A stretch of 37,811 nucleotides of DNA from IMG/VR virus record IMGVR_UViG_3300036715_001581, positions 1 to 37,811 of that record; one strand, given 5' to 3'. The position numbers were made by a program, and so were the translations under genes. The notes beneath the pieces were generated by a model, which saw only the letters and a program-made list of their open reading frames with translations, had not been told where the DNA came from and did not search any database. Positions 24,809 through 32,990 of the stretch are shown piece after piece; positions within the stretch are counted from its first letter, which is position 1, and every line of letters begins with the position of its first letter. The stretch is from a virus.

Positions 24809-25894
24809 ATGAGTAATAAATATAAATTAATAAAAGGTAACTCAATAGAAGAATTAAAGCAATTTCCAGATAACCATTTTGATAGTATAGTTACAGATCC
24901 ACCTTATGAACTTGGTTTTATGGGTAAATCTTGGGACTCAACTAAAATTGCTTATAATGAAGAATTATGGAGTGAATGTTTTAGAGTATTAAAACCAGGT
25001 GGTCATTTAATAGCATTTTCTGGTTCAAGAACTTATCATCGTATGGCAGTAGCAATTGAAAATAGTGAGTTTGAAATACGCGATCAAATGCTATGGTTAT
25101 ATGGTACAGGCTTTCCAAAAAATTTAAATATTAGTAAAGCAATAGATGGTAAATTACAAGAAGTTCAAGTATATAGAGATACAAATTATGATGAAATTGA
25201 TAAAAAAAGATTAGGAAAATTAAAACCATCAACAGAAGAAGCTAAACAATGGGATGGATGGGGGACAGCTTTAAAACCAGCACATGAGCCAATGGTATTA
25301 GCAAGGAAGCCTTTATCTGAAAAAACAGTTTCTGAAAATGTATTAAAATGGGGTGTTGGTGGATTAAATATAGATGATTGTAGAGTTGAATATAAAGATA
25401 TAAAAAACGATGTAACCAATCCAAATAATGATTTAGGTAGATGGCCAGCAAATTTAATTCATGATGGTAGTGAAGAAGTAAAAAAGATTTTTCCAAATGA
25501 CAATTCAAGATTTTTTTATTGTGCAAAAGCAAGTAAAAAAGATAGAAATGATGGGTTAGATAATTTTGAATTAAAAGGTAAAATATATAATGGAAATAAT
25601 ACACAATCAACAGTAGATGGATTTAAAAAATTAAGTGTAGAAGATAAATTTACTACTAAACCATCAGCTAATAATCATCCAACTGTTAAACCTACTAATT
25701 TAATGGCTTATTTATGTAGATTAGTAACTCCACCTGGTGGAATTATATTAGATCCTTTTAATGGTAGTGGTAGCACTGGTAAAGCAGCAATAAGAGAAAA
25801 TTTTAATTATGTTGGTATTGACTTATCACAAGAGTATTTAGATATAAGTAAATCAAGAATAGATAATGAATTAAATAAAACAAGTTTAAAATAA
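24809..25894 (+). CDS. DNA methyltransferase (DPPY type, beta-class order)
   Basis: The 361-residue enzyme carries catalytic DPPY at 30-33 and the AdoMet-binding DPFNGSGSTG at 315-324, so the catalytic motif precedes the cofactor motif. It methylates adenine N6 or cytosine N4; the target cannot be read from sequence. There is no cognate endonuclease nearby, so it is probably an orphan enzyme protecting phage DNA from host restriction. Its place between endolysin and head genes, on the opposite strand and with its own operator-type promoter, marks it as an accessory insertion. Confidence 0.92.
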   Translation: MSNKYKLIKGNSIEELKQFPDNHFDSIVTDPPYELGFMGKSWDSTKIAYNEELWSECFRVLKPGGHLIAFSGSRTYHRMAVAIENSEFEIRDQMLWLYGTGFPKNLNISKAIDGKLQEVQVYRDTNYDEIDKKRLGKLKPSTEEAKQWDGWGTALKPAHEPMVLARKPLSEKTVSENVLKWGVGGLNIDDCRVEYKDIKNDVTNPNNDLGRWPANLIHDGSEEVKKIFPNDNSRFFYCAKASKKDRNDGLDNFELKGKIYNGNNTQSTVDGFKKLSVEDKFTTKPSANNHPTVKPTNLMAYLCRLVTPPGGIILDPFNGSGSTGKAAIRENFNYVGIDLSQEYLDISKSRIDNELNKTSLK

Positions 25895-25897
25895 TAG

Positions 25898-25925
25898 TTG
25901 ACAATATTTTAAATTAGTTTAAAAT
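25898..25925 (+). promoter_or_regulatory. Operator-type promoter of the 25954-26794 small-gene block
   Basis: TTGACA is at 25898-25903, the spacer is 16 bp, and TAAAAT is at 25920-25925. The operator variant TTAAATTAGTTTAA is at 25909-25922. It begins four bases after the methyltransferase stop. Confidence 0.78.
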
Positions 25926-25953
25926 ATATAATATAACAAGAGGAAAAATAAAA

Positions 25954-26154
25954 ATGAGTAAAAAAGTAGAACTGTTACAAGAGATTAATGAATTAGTAAA
26001 ATTATTTGAATATACTAGGCATACAAAAGAATTACTTGGTTTGAAAAGAAGATATAAAATGTTAATGTGTGAATATGTTAGTGTTATAGATAAAGAAAAA
26101 CCTAAATCTAAAAAGTGTCCGTTTGATTATGAAATTAATATTCTTAAAAAATAA
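25954..26154 (+). CDS. Hypothetical protein (66 residues)
   Basis: This is an unrecognised, basic, helical protein (SKKVELLQEINELVKLFEYT, then GLKRRYKMLM). No membrane segment is present. ATG 25954 has AGAGGAAA upstream. It is the first of four small genes under one operator-type promoter. Confidence 0.62.
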   Translation: MSKKVELLQEINELVKLFEYTRHTKELLGLKRRYKMLMCEYVSVIDKEKPKSKKCPFDYEINILKK

Positions 26155-26166
26155 AGGAGTATCAAA

Positions 26167-26445
26167 ATGAATAAAATTAAAGAAATATACTTAAATTATA
26201 AAATATTAATTAAATTAATAAAATATTTATCGTTATTAAGAGATAGTGAAAGAATAGAAATTACAAAAATGTTAGATAATAAAGACTTTAATATAATTTT
26301 AAAAGAAATAAGAGATTGTATTAATTTAATTAAAGAAGATAATTACAAGTATAAAGATTTAGTGTTGGAGTCAATTAAACAATATATATATTCTGAGTTA
26401 ATTTATAAAAAATATTATAAAGGAATATATAATGAGTCAAATTGA
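26167..26445 (+). CDS. Hypothetical protein (92 residues)
   Basis: This unrecognised protein is highly helical and rich in I/L/K (IYLNYKILIKLIKYLSLLRD), probably a small helical bundle. AAAGGAGT precedes ATG 26167. Its end overlaps the start of the next gene by 14 bases, indicating tight operon packing. Confidence 0.6.
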   Translation: MNKIKEIYLNYKILIKLIKYLSLLRDSERIEITKMLDNKDFNIILKEIRDCINLIKEDNYKYKDLVLESIKQYIYSELIYKKYYKGIYNESN

Positions 26446-26638
26446 AGAAATAGTGAAAGAAAATAGTAAAGATAAAATAAATAAAGAAAAGGTATTAATT
26501 GATTTTGATTTATTTAAATCAATAATTCTTAATAAAACAAATTATAGAATAAAAGAAACCCAAACAGGTATTGGTAATAATATTACTTTAATTATAAATG
26601 GAATTGAAATAGATATTACTAACTATACAGATTGGTAA
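26432..26638 (+). CDS. Hypothetical protein (68 residues), N-terminus shared with the next gene
   Basis: This protein is unrecognised. It begins MSQIEEI, exactly like the gene at 26657, and even the ribosome-binding region (AAAGGAATATA) is shared, so the leader and first codons were duplicated. The rest is helical, then beta-like (IGNNITLIINGIEIDI). Confidence 0.6.
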   Translation: MSQIEEIVKENSKDKINKEKVLIDFDLFKSIILNKTNYRIKETQTGIGNNITLIINGIEIDITNYTDW

Positions 26639-26656
26639 ATTTAAAAGGAATATATT

Positions 26657-26794
26657 ATGAGTCAAATTGAAGAAATACTTAAAAATATTAAAGATGGTAG
26701 TGAAGATATAAAGGAGGTAAGTAAATTAAATGACTCTGAAAAAATAGATTATTATATTAAAAAATACAAAGAGTCAATTAAAGAAAATAAATAA
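26657..26794 (+). CDS. Hypothetical protein (45 residues)
   Basis: ATG 26657 follows AAAAGGAA. It starts MSQIEEI like the preceding gene and then diverges into an acidic/lysine-rich helical peptide (KNIKDGSEDIKEVSKLNDSE). The family is unknown. It is the last gene before a terminator that is shared with the convergent head gene. Confidence 0.6.
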   Translation: MSQIEEILKNIKDGSEDIKEVSKLNDSEKIDYYIKKYKESIKENK

Positions 26795-26798
26795 TAAA

Positions 26799-26827
26799 AT
26801 AGACCTAATTTAATAGGTTTATTCTTT
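26799..26827. terminator. Bidirectional hairpin terminator between convergent operons
   Basis: The 9-bp stem ATAGACCTA / TAGGTTTAT (one G-T pair) has a 6-nt loop at 26799-26822, followed by TCTTTTT on the plus strand and a T-rich run on the minus strand. It ends the small-gene block and the minus-strand head gene. Confidence 0.75.
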
Positions 26828-27598
26828 TTAATAATCTTCTATCTCTTTATTATCTAACTCATTACCATCAGCATCTAATAATACTGCTAATAATGTGCAT
26901 CTACATCTTGGATGTCCTGGTGGAGCATAACTACCTCCTGAAAACTCTTTATCTATATCAATTGATCCCTCACGTTCATTATGACGACATAATTGACTTA
27001 CTTTTGAATCATGAGCAGTCCACCATTTTTTCTTTTTGATACCAACAGCCTTATAACTTACTAGCCTAGCATCATTACTTGCTCTATTAGTTTCTGTTCT
27101 AGCTATCATTTCAGCACGATTAGGGCTAAAATTAAAAGAGTTTTCTAATTCTGTTGCTAATGTATCATTAGACCAACCCTCATCCATTGCTTTTTGTATT
27201 AAATCACCTAAACCAGAATTAGTACCAATAATTATATTCATATCACCAGCTTCAGCAAACATCTCATCAACTCTTTTTGTTGCATCTTTAACTGCTTGCT
27301 TTTTAACTTGATCTATTAAAAACTCATCGTTTTTATTTAAGCTTTTTAATGCTTCGTTTCCAGATTGTATATATACTTCCTCTAATGCTACCGTAACATC
27401 ATATTTAGTTATTGGTAAATTACTATAATCTAAAAGTAATGCTGTCAATATCCATTGGTTTGTATCGCTTACATCTTCATTATCTTCTGACTTATTAATA
27501 TTGCTATATTTACTTATAACATTATTAATTATATAATGTTTTTGACTATTTAAAAATGTTTGGATTGCTTTTTGTATTTTAGTACTACCATCTTCCAT
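26828..27598 (-). CDS. Mu gpF/SPP1 gp7-like minor head protein
   Basis: The 256-residue protein has the family core RAEMIARTETNRA (161-173), WWTAHDSKVSQLCRHN with C204/H206, and PPGHPRCRC (226-234). It helps head morphogenesis and DNA ejection. ATG 27598 has no clear ribosome-binding site. The frame is open upstream through ILLTNELPFDKKF into a run of ten A's at the end of the portal gene, so it may be made as a frameshift fusion to the portal or start upstream at a non-ATG codon. Confidence 0.85.
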   Translation of the reverse strand: MEDGSTKIQKAIQTFLNSQKHYIINNVISKYSNINKSEDNEDVSDTNQWILTALLLDYSNLPITKYDVTVALEEVYIQSGNEALKSLNKNDEFLIDQVKKQAVKDATKRVDEMFAEAGDMNIIIGTNSGLGDLIQKAMDEGWSNDTLATELENSFNFSPNRAEMIARTETNRASNDARLVSYKAVGIKKKKWWTAHDSKVSQLCRHNEREGSIDIDKEFSGGSYAPPGHPRCRCTLLAVLLDADGNELDNKEIEDY

Positions 27599-27627
27599 AA
27601 ACTTTTTATCAAATGGTAGCTCATTAG

Positions 27628-28980
27628 TTAATAGTATCTTTTTTTTTTAAGGTCAACACTATATGCTTTTTTAGAGTTATCGTCAACAATAGATTTAACA
27701 TCATTAGGTACAACAGTTGTGTCTTGTGTTAATTCTTCATCTGATAAAGGATCTAATGATAAATCTGCTCGTATTTCATTAATTTTTTTAATACCTGCTT
27801 CTACATATATTTTATCAATTTGAGCTTTAACCAATGGATCTGTTTCTAAATCTAAATTCCACTCAAATTTAATATCAGTATAACCAAAATAATTAATAAT
27901 AATGCTATCAATAAGACCTTTTACCCATTGCATGATTGGTAAAAGTCCCTCTTCTTCTGCTATTTCTTTTGAAGTTTCTGATGTTGCTCTATTCATCTCT
28001 TTAACAAAACCTTGTGGATTTATTGAGAAAGTATAGCATATAATACGGGCTAACCATTCATCAAATTCATTTTTTAAAGGCTCAGGCTTTGTATTAAAAG
28101 GTTGTACACCACTTGGAACAAATTTTGCTAATGATTTTGATTGATTTTGATTAATCTCATCCCAATATAATTGGAATTTTCTAATTTGATCTGGGTTCCA
28201 TTCATTAGGCGTTGAAAATATTAAATTTGGAGTATTACCCTCGCTATAATAAGATAGTTGCTGTAATGATTTACGGATCTGAGTATTTACAGTAACTAAT
28301 ATTTGCTCTACATGACTATAACCATATAATTTATTAGTTCTTATATTTCTTGGCTTATATATTAATTCTCTATATGTATAATCTACTGCTGGAACACCCT
28401 TTAAAATTTGCTGGTATGCTGGGGAAGTATCATCAATTGGAGTACGACCATTACTATCAATTACTTTTTTAATAGTTGAACCATCAATTAACTCTAATGA
28501 AAATAATTTACCACCATTAGTCATTCTTGGGTATAAAGTTGCTGCATCTATAACAAATAAATCTTCTAGTAAAGCACCTAACCATTCTTCAAATGTATGT
28601 TGTTTATCAGGTGAACTAAAAAAATTATTTAATTCTTCTGTTCTACTATCATAAATAACATCTTTATTATTTTTGTTATTAATTTTAAAATCATATTTTA
28701 ATTTTTTAATTTGGTCTTTACGTGTTTCAATTATAATTCTTAAGATATCACAATTATCAGCTAATAATCTTAATTCTTTAAAGCCGTGTACTTCTTCTGC
28801 ACGAGGTTGTATTTGTATATTTAATCCTGGTGTATAGTCATACTGTCTACCCTCTGCTTGTTGAGCCATTGGTTGAATTGGTTGTATTGGACTAAACCAT
28901 GTATCAGGTTTAACACCCTGAACAATATATTTTGTTGATTGAGTTAATCTTTTTAAAAAATTATCTTTCTTTTCACTCAT
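27628..28980 (-). CDS. Portal protein
   Basis: At 450 residues this is the dodecameric ring through which DNA enters and leaves the capsid. Features include the N-terminal GFKELRLLADNCDILRIIIE region, a wing with PLKNEFDEWLARIICYTFSI, and the downstream NRATSETSKEIAEEEGLLPI helix, typical of the portal crown/stem. It lies between terminase and the minor head protein, as expected. The last codons run through ten A's (27648-27639) before TAA. ATG 28980 has AAAAAGG upstream. Confidence 0.88.
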   Translation of the reverse strand: MSEKKDNFLKRLTQSTKYIVQGVKPDTWFSPIQPIQPMAQQAEGRQYDYTPGLNIQIQPRAEEVHGFKELRLLADNCDILRIIIETRKDQIKKLKYDFKINNKNNKDVIYDSRTEELNNFFSSPDKQHTFEEWLGALLEDLFVIDAATLYPRMTNGGKLFSLELIDGSTIKKVIDSNGRTPIDDTSPAYQQILKGVPAVDYTYRELIYKPRNIRTNKLYGYSHVEQILVTVNTQIRKSLQQLSYYSEGNTPNLIFSTPNEWNPDQIRKFQLYWDEINQNQSKSLAKFVPSGVQPFNTKPEPLKNEFDEWLARIICYTFSINPQGFVKEMNRATSETSKEIAEEEGLLPIMQWVKGLIDSIIINYFGYTDIKFEWNLDLETDPLVKAQIDKIYVEAGIKKINEIRADLSLDPLSDEELTQDTTVVPNDVKSIVDDNSKKAYSVDLKKKRYY

Positions 28981-29045
28981 TTTAATTAACCTTTTTATTT
29001 ATAATTATATACTATTATAATAAGTTTGTAAAGATTAAATAATAG

Positions 29046-29073
29046 TTGACAATAAATTAAATTAGTTTAAAAT
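29046..29073 (+). promoter_or_regulatory. Operator-type promoter of the 29099-30744 block
   Basis: TTGACA is at 29046-29051, the spacer is 16 bp, and TAAAAT is at 29068-29073. The operator TTAAATTAGTTTAA is at 29057-29070. The ribosome-binding site is AAAAGGAGA. Confidence 0.78.
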
Positions 29074-29098
29074 ATATAATAATAAAAGGAGAAATAAA

Positions 29099-29296
29099 AT
29101 GAACAGAGAAAAAAGCATTGATTACATAACACACTTATTCCCGTTAAATACTGAGATTGGTAAAGATATTGCATATGAAACAACTGGTAAAAGAGATAGT
29201 GACTATTCAAAATATAGTGACGACCAATTATTTAATATAGCATGTCAGCAATTGATTGAAGCTGGTGAAGAATTAAAGGATCATATTTATAAATAA
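29099..29296 (+). CDS. Hypothetical protein (65 residues)
   Basis: This unrecognised, acidic, soluble protein (NREKSIDYITHLFPLNTEIG, then DQLFNIACQQLIEAGEELKD) is mostly helical. It has a strong AAAAGGAGA site and its own operator-type promoter, and opens the second-largest plus-strand block, between terminase and portal. Confidence 0.65.
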   Translation: MNREKSIDYITHLFPLNTEIGKDIAYETTGKRDSDYSKYSDDQLFNIACQQLIEAGEELKDHIYK

Positions 29297-29348
29297 GCAC
29301 ACTAGCCAAATATATGAGAAATAAGATATTTTAAGAATAGGAGATATA

Positions 29349-29648
29349 ATGATAAAAGAAATTACAAAAGAAGATGCTATATTCTTTAAAAATTATTCAA
29401 AGGTAGTAAAATATAATAAAAATAGAACCGATAAAAATATTGAATTAATTAATGATATAGTTTTATGCACAAAAGATAAACACATAAATGAAATGATGGA
29501 TATAATGGAATATGCTATTTTAGAAAAAGATTATACTAAAAAATATTTAGATCTTTATAAGAGTAAATATGATAACATTATATTATATTTTAAATTAAAA
29601 GGTGAGTTATCTTTAAATACAGTAGAAAAAATTAAACATAAAATTTAA
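29349..29648 (+). CDS. Hypothetical protein (99 residues)
   Basis: This unrecognised protein is basic and helical, with aromatic residues towards the end (YLDLYKSKYDNIILYFKLKG). ATG 29349 is preceded by AGGAGA. A 7-bp hairpin begins right after its stop, before the next gene. Confidence 0.6.
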   Translation: MIKEITKEDAIFFKNYSKVVKYNKNRTDKNIELINDIVLCTKDKHINEMMDIMEYAILEKDYTKKYLDLYKSKYDNIILYFKLKGELSLNTVEKIKHKI

Positions 29649-29685
29649 GTTACTCTTATCGATTTAATAATTGAGTAACGGGGGG
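29649..29685 (+). promoter_or_regulatory. Hairpin followed by a G6 ribosome-binding site
   Basis: GTTACTC (29649-29655) pairs with GAGTAAC (29673-29679), starting immediately after a stop codon. It is followed by six G's (29680-29685) a few bases before ATG 29690. A G6 run is striking in this AT-rich sequence. Stem formation may affect access to this site or protect the mRNA end. Confidence 0.4.
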
Positions 29686-29689
29686 AAAC

Positions 29690-30007
29690 ATGACTATTGA
29701 AATAATTAACAACTATAATATAAAATATATAATGAAACAAATTATCAATACACAACATTTAATTTATTATAACAAATCAAATATTACAAATATAATAAAT
29801 GAATTAAATAATAATAATCTTATAGTTAATATAAGTTCTGATAAATATTGGAATACAATATTTTATGAAATTTTATTTACTAATAATTATATTTATATAT
29901 TATGTTTAGAAGATGATTTTTTAAATAAAATATTATTAAAATTAGAATTAGAAAAACAATTAAATAATAAAAATGAGGTAAAATATAATGGAAAAAGCAA
30001 GATATAA
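29690..30007 (+). CDS. Hypothetical protein (105 residues) with a degenerate KSKI tail
   Basis: This unrecognised protein is asparagine/isoleucine-rich (MTIEIINNYNIKYIMKQIIN, then NITNIINELNNNNLIVNISS), with a beta-like hydrophobic centre and a C-terminus LEKQLNNKNEVKYNGKSKI that resembles the tail of the ankyrin proteins. It has a G-rich ribosome-binding site. It overlaps the next gene by 20 bases. Confidence 0.6.
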   Translation: MTIEIINNYNIKYIMKQIINTQHLIYYNKSNITNIINELNNNNLIVNISSDKYWNTIFYEILFTNNYIYILCLEDDFLNKILLKLELEKQLNNKNEVKYNGKSKI

Positions 30008-30359
30008 TATATTAAATAGCAATCATAAGCAAGTATCAAAAATATATATTAACGATTTAGTTGAGTTTAAACAATTTTTTATTGATATTAATGCTGAGTC
30101 ATTTTATTACTTTGATTATGAAAATTATATTAGCATATTTGAAATACTAACAAAATCATATAATGAATATATTGTTATAGCAAGAATTAATATAGATTAT
30201 CATGTATCGTTATGCAATAATTATAATTATGAAGATGATTTTAATTTAATAAAAGATGAGCTAATTAAAAAAATAGAGATTAATCCAATTTATAGAAAAT
30301 GGTTATTGGAGCAAGAATTAAATAAAAATGAAATAGTAGTTAAAAAATCAAAAATATAA
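29988..30359 (+). CDS. Hypothetical protein (123 residues) sharing the ankyrin-cassette C-terminal tail
   Basis: No ankyrin repeats are present. The body is acidic and aromatic (NAESFYYFDYENYISIFEIL). The C-terminus ELNKNEIVVKKSKI is nearly the tail of the ankyrin proteins (LNNNKIIVKKSKI), so a tail has been shared between unrelated bodies. ATG 29988 has GAGG upstream, inside the previous gene. The function is unknown. Confidence 0.65.
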   Translation: MEKARYNILNSNHKQVSKIYINDLVEFKQFFIDINAESFYYFDYENYISIFEILTKSYNEYIVIARINIDYHVSLCNNYNYEDDFNLIKDELIKKIEINPIYRKWLLEQELNKNEIVVKKSKI

Positions 30360-30375
30360 CAAAAGGATAAACAAA

Positions 30376-30744
30376 ATGTACTTAGAATTTATTAATAAAT
30401 CAATAAAAAACGGTGAAAAAATTCACCCTAATAATGATTATGCTTTAATTTGGAGTGTTTCTAATGGACATTTAGATATTATTAAATATTTAGTAGAACA
30501 AGGGGTTAATATTAATATTAAAGATGATTTTGCGTTAAGATGGAGTGCTTATAATGGATATTTAGAAATTGTTAAATATTTAGTAATTGATTGTAATATA
30601 ACTATAAAAGAAGATGTATTACAATTTTTAAAAAAATATGATTGTCAAAAAACTCTTAAAATTATAAACACAAGAGATTTTAAAAATAAATTATGTAAAG
30701 AATTAAATAATAATCAAATAGTAGTTAAAAAAAGTAAGATATAA
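30376..30744 (+). CDS. Short ankyrin-repeat protein (two full units)
   Basis: The 122-residue protein has a divergent start (MYLEFINKSIKNGEKIHPNN), two full 30-residue ankyrin units (NGHLDIIKYLVEQGVNINIK and NGYLEIVKYLVIDCNITIKE) and the shared tail ending VVKKSKI. It is a diverged relative of the cassette genes near the window ends. AAAAGGA precedes ATG 30376. It belongs to the block begun at 29099 rather than having its own promoter, and the next promoter starts two bases after its stop. Confidence 0.85.
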   Translation: MYLEFINKSIKNGEKIHPNNDYALIWSVSNGHLDIIKYLVEQGVNINIKDDFALRWSAYNGYLEIVKYLVIDCNITIKEDVLQFLKKYDCQKTLKIINTRDFKNKLCKELNNNQIVVKKSKI

Positions 30745-30745
30745 G

Positions 30746-30773
30746 TTGACAATATTTTAAATTAGTTTAATAT
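30746..30773 (+). promoter_or_regulatory. Operator-type promoter of the EcoRI-type methyltransferase
   Basis: TTGACA is at 30746-30751, the spacer is 16 bp, and TAATAT is at 30768-30773. The operator TTAAATTAGTTTAA is at 30757-30770. As in the ankyrin cassettes, it follows the tail codons directly. Confidence 0.8.
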
Positions 30774-30792
30774 AATAATAGGAGAAAAAACA

Positions 30793-31674
30793 ATGAATTT
30801 AAATAGCAAATTAAGTAAAGCTAAAAAAAATAAAAATGATGAATTTTATACAAAGTTAATTTACATAGAAAATGAATTAAAACATTACAAACATCACTTT
30901 GAAAATAAAGTTGTATTTTGTAATTGTGATGATCCTGAATGGTCAAATTTCTATATTTTTTTTAAATCCAAATTAAATGAATATAAGATAAAAAAACTTA
31001 TATTTACTCACTACAAAGATAATAATTTATACGATCAATTATACAAATTAGAGTGTATAACCATAGTGAATAATAATGGACTGATTATAGAGAATAAAAC
31101 ATATTTGAAAGATAATGGAGATTTTAGAAGTGAAGAGTGCATTGAACTTTTAAAGCAGTCAGATATTGTTTGTACTAACCCGCCATTTTCTTTATTTAGA
31201 GAATATATGGATCAATTAAATAAATACAATAAAGAATTTTTAATAATTGGTAATATGAATTCGATTGCTTGTAAAGATATATTTAATTTAGTCAAAGACA
31301 ATAAATTATGGCTTGGTGTCAGTCCAAGAGGTATGTTTTTTAAAACAAAAGATGGTGGAGATAAGGAAGTTAATGCAGCATGGTTTACTAATTTAACACA
31401 TAATAAAAAAAATGAAGATATTTACTTAAATGCAAAGTATTCAACAGAAACTTATTCAAATTATGACAATCATACGGCTATTGAAGTATCTAAAACAAAA
31501 AATATACCTTGCGATTATAAAGGTATAATGGGAGTTCCACTTACATTTTTAGACAGATATAATCCAGAGCAATTTGAAATTGTTGGATTAAAAAAGGGGT
31601 TAGATGGTAAAGATTTAAGATTAAATAATAAAGTTTTATATACTAGAATTTTAATAAAAAACATAAAGATATAA
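30793..31674 (+). CDS. EcoRI-family adenine-specific DNA methyltransferase
   Basis: The 293-residue protein matches the EcoRI methylase family (PF13651-type): N-terminal KAKKNKNDEFYT, the CDDPEWSNF block at 45-53, catalytic NPPF at 129-132, and ISPRG-like plus AAWFTNL segments later. It would methylate adenine N6. No partner nuclease is visible, so an anti-restriction or epigenetic role is likely. AATAGGAGA lies upstream of ATG 30793. It converges on the large terminase, five bases between stops. Confidence 0.9.
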   Translation: MNLNSKLSKAKKNKNDEFYTKLIYIENELKHYKHHFENKVVFCNCDDPEWSNFYIFFKSKLNEYKIKKLIFTHYKDNNLYDQLYKLECITIVNNNGLIIENKTYLKDNGDFRSEECIELLKQSDIVCTNPPFSLFREYMDQLNKYNKEFLIIGNMNSIACKDIFNLVKDNKLWLGVSPRGMFFKTKDGGDKEVNAAWFTNLTHNKKNEDIYLNAKYSTETYSNYDNHTAIEVSKTKNIPCDYKGIMGVPLTFLDRYNPEQFEIVGLKKGLDGKDLRLNNKVLYTRILIKNIKI

Positions 31675-31679
31675 TAAAA

Positions 31680-32990
31680 TTATTTATTTTTATTTTTTTC
31701 CTGGTCTATAAAGTCAAGCCATCCACCGTTTTTATTTTCTGACAATTCAGTCATAGCCCATACCATAGCATCTAATCTATCTGGGCTTTTTTCTTTTGTA
31801 TCTAAACCAGTAAAATTACACATTTGATCCTCTAATTTACTAAAAGTACCAATATGATGTACCTTTTTTTGCTCGTATAATGCAGATATAGGCTCAGCTC
31901 TTATTATTTTACCTCTTGTAGCATGCACCTTTTTATATGATACATTATTATCAATATTTCTAATAACCTCTTCAATCATATCACCACCGTTATTTACTTC
32001 TGCTACTATTCTATCAGCTCTATGTTTATGATATGCATTAATAGCAACAGATGCCCATTCTGATGGCTTTCCTAACATCGTTAAATCTTCTATTATGTAA
32101 TAATGTCCATCTTCACCTTTACCAGCAACAATTATACCAGTTAAGTCGCTATTTTCATTTGATGTTGTTGCTGGATCTATTGCTACTATTATTCTACTAA
32201 ACGATGTATATTCTTTTACCCTTAATTCATCTAAAAGCTCTAAGTTCCATAAAGCATTTTCATTTTTATCTAATAACTCAGCGTTTAATTCTTGTCGACC
32301 AAGCCTTGTTCCCTCATATTTTGATATTATACTATTAAAAAAGGTTGGTGCTAGATTTGACTTATTATCATAAGTTGTACCAACTGTTATTATTGTACCT
32401 TTATCTTTTTGTAATTCTCTTATTAATTTTGTTGGCCTAGGAGTTGTTGTTATACATGCTTGTGGATTTTTACCTAATCTTAAACCAAATACCGCCTGAT
32501 CCCAAGAGTCTTGATACTTCCAAGCACCTAATTCATCAGCCCATAACTTCATATGTTGCTTACCCCTTAATCGCTCAGGTTCCTCAGCTGAAAAGATTAG
32601 AGATATTGCACCATTAGGCCAATATAAATTACCTTTTTTATATGTTGGACGGTCATATTTATTACATATAGCTAATATACCAGACTCACCCTCAATCATA
32701 ATATCAATAGCATCATCCTTGGTTGCTCCCATAAGATTACAATATTTATTAGTTTTAACTTGCTCTCTTATCCATTCTGCGCCAACACGAGTTTTACCAA
32801 AACCTCGACCAGCCATTACTAACCAATAAGTCCATTTTATATTATTATTAGGGAATCTTTGCTTATCACGAGCATACCAGTCCCAATCATGAGACAATAG
32901 CTCAGCTTCTTCATCTGATAATAAATTAATTCTTTTTATTTGTTCTTCTTTTGATAACTTTGCAAATAATTCAGCTTTACTAATTGACAT
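31680..32990 (-). CDS. terL: Terminase large subunit
   Basis: The 436-residue packaging motor has an ATPase with Walker A AGRGFGKT (60-67) and Walker B ending D152-E153 (KLWADELGAW), plus a C-terminal RNase H-like nuclease with D272 (IIVAIDPATTS) and a late acidic residue in SPDRLDAMVWAM. It belongs to the group common in alphaproteobacterial phages and GTAs. The packaging mode (headful or cos) is not determined by sequence alone. Its start overlaps the TerS stop (TAATG). Confidence 0.94.
   Translation of the reverse strand: MSISKAELFAKLSKEEQIKRINLLSDEEAELLSHDWDWYARDKQRFPNNNIKWTYWLVMAGRGFGKTRVGAEWIREQVKTNKYCNLMGATKDDAIDIMIEGESGILAICNKYDRPTYKKGNLYWPNGAISLIFSAEEPERLRGKQHMKLWADELGAWKYQDSWDQAVFGLRLGKNPQACITTTPRPTKLIRELQKDKGTIITVGTTYDNKSNLAPTFFNSIISKYEGTRLGRQELNAELLDKNENALWNLELLDELRVKEYTSFSRIIVAIDPATTSNENSDLTGIIVAGKGEDGHYYIIEDLTMLGKPSEWASVAINAYHKHRADRIVAEVNNGGDMIEEVIRNIDNNVSYKKVHATRGKIIRAEPISALYEQKKVHHIGTFSKLEDQMCNFTGLDTKEKSPDRLDAMVWAMTELSENKNGGWLDFIDQEKNKNK

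Noticed and set aside
25186-25610. Minus-strand open frames within the DPPY methyltransferase
   Set aside because: Shadows of the methyltransferase codons, with no promoter or start signal.
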